A stretch of 64,000 bases of DNA, from the NCBI GenBank assembly GCA_032716605.1, contig CM064523.1, positions 42,456,656 through 42,520,655 on the forward strand. Direction: 5' to 3'. Every line of letters begins with the position of its first letter. The stretch's first letter is position 1. This document shows, in pieces, positions 63,289-64,000 of this stretch. A program made the position numbers and the translations under genes. A model generated the notes under the pieces. It ran no database searches. It was given only the letters and a program-made list of their open reading frames with translations, and was not told where the DNA came from. Origin of the DNA: Paralithodes platypus (Eukaryota; Arthropoda; Malacostraca; Decapoda; Lithodidae).

Positions 63289-64000
63289 TGTTACAATCCA
63301 GGTTCTCAAAGACACAGGGGTCTTCAACATTGGACTAGATAATGGCAAAATGCAACAACGGTAACACTAGATCCAACCCCTGCCTTAAACACTGGAAAAC
63401 AAAACACCATTACCGCCCTGAGTCGTGCCTGGACAACGAGGTATCCTATGACTCGGTAACTGGTGCACACACTAGGCGGACGCTCGATGAAACAGCCTAT
63501 TCTCAAACAGTAAAAGATTACTCGATTAGGTTACACAAAGAAAAGATAGTTAACGTGATTAATTAACGTTACGGTAGATATTCAAATAACTGGCACTCCT
63601 GTATTAAAGAAAGTGCAATGCTAGTCCTGCAACATCAACTGGAAACTTCTGAAATAAGTCTGATGCTGGGAAGATGTTCGTAAAGAATCTTGAACAATTA
63701 TAATGCAGAATACGGGTCACAATAAATACTAGGACATATAGTAATAATAGGCAGGCGAATAATAAAGACTGCGCAAAGGTAGTAATGCTCGACAACTAAA
63801 GAAATGCTTCATGACACAACGCAACAGCCTACTAGGGTTGTGCAACTCAACAACAACCTCGGCTCAAAAGTGCAGCGAATAATAATGTTGCATACATATA
63901 ATAATGGGGGCTTATCTCTAACCAGTGTCTGCTCAGTTAATAAAGTCTAGCTGGGGTATCAAGGCAGGGCAACAAGGGGCGAGCATGCGGCTCGTAGCCT
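63289..64000 (-). repeat. 5' LTR of G4, partial
   Basis: The last 712 bp of the LTR on the minus strand, ending ATTGTAACA at 63289. It matches 56775-57490 closely. The remainder lies past the window end. Confidence 0.87.

Larger units (their letters stand above)
56775..64000 (-). mobile_element. Gypsy element G4 (Gmr1-like), minus strand, runs off the window
   Basis: On the minus strand: 5' LTR from beyond the window to 63289, primer site TGGCGACC at 63286-63279, gag, protease, integrase, RT remnant, purine tract, and 3' LTR 59306-56775. Integrase again precedes RT. The two visible LTR parts differ at only about ten sites over 710 bp, so the insertion is young. Confidence 0.87.

Overview
The window is eukaryotic, from an animal, and consists almost wholly of transposable elements in several layers. 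No host gene, rRNA or functional tRNA gene was recognised. The mix of elements (RTE-like and CR1-like LINEs, a Penelope-like fragment, BEL/Pao, Gmr1-like Gypsy, Merlin, piggyBac and TTAA MITEs), together with stretches rich in the word TAGGCCTA, fits a repeat-rich aquatic invertebrate. A decapod crustacean is my best guess, but this is inference and not proven.

Layout. 1-2366: RTE-like LINE split by a TTAA-flanked insertion. 2480-2966: a TTAA MITE. 3017-3690: decayed Penelope-like RT. 4393-13355: a complete Gypsy element (G1) with two LTRs, 4-bp target duplication ATAG, primer site and polypurine tract, and the uncommon gene order Gag-PR-IN-RT-RNaseH. 13621-15470: noncoding repeats, ending in an array of about twelve branch-point/polypyrimidine/AG units. 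15486-19520: CR1-like LINE, itself split by a TTAA MITE. 19527-27487: BEL/Pao element with a second TTAA MITE in its leader. 28518-29485: foldback elements. 30095-34500 (minus): second CR1-like LINE. 35446-35587: a 142-bp retro-insert with 12-bp target duplication. 36221-36705: MITE. 37356-38526: broken Merlin transposase. 39106-47110: second Gypsy (G2, target duplication TAGG) lacking IN and most of RT/RNaseH. 47600-49303: tRNA-derived SINE, TTAA repeats and a tandem duplication. 49529-50106 (minus): piggyBac transposase C-terminus cut by a third Gypsy (G3, 50107-56774). G3 appears to be cut in turn by a fourth Gypsy on the minus strand (G4, 56775 to beyond the window end), whose LTR carries a LINE insertion.

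How the parts relate. G1 is close to autonomous: one 26-bp duplication frameshift and one nonsense codon separate it from an open polyprotein. G2, G3 and G4 are internally deleted. G2 and G4 share a diverged, probably inactive RT that stops at the same codon, which suggests that deleted forms were copied in trans by a G1-like source. The TTAA MITEs have piggyBac-type target sites, and one piggyBac transposase remnant lies among them. All coding calls come from reading translations and motifs by eye; clade names are from memory of family hallmarks and were not checked by search.
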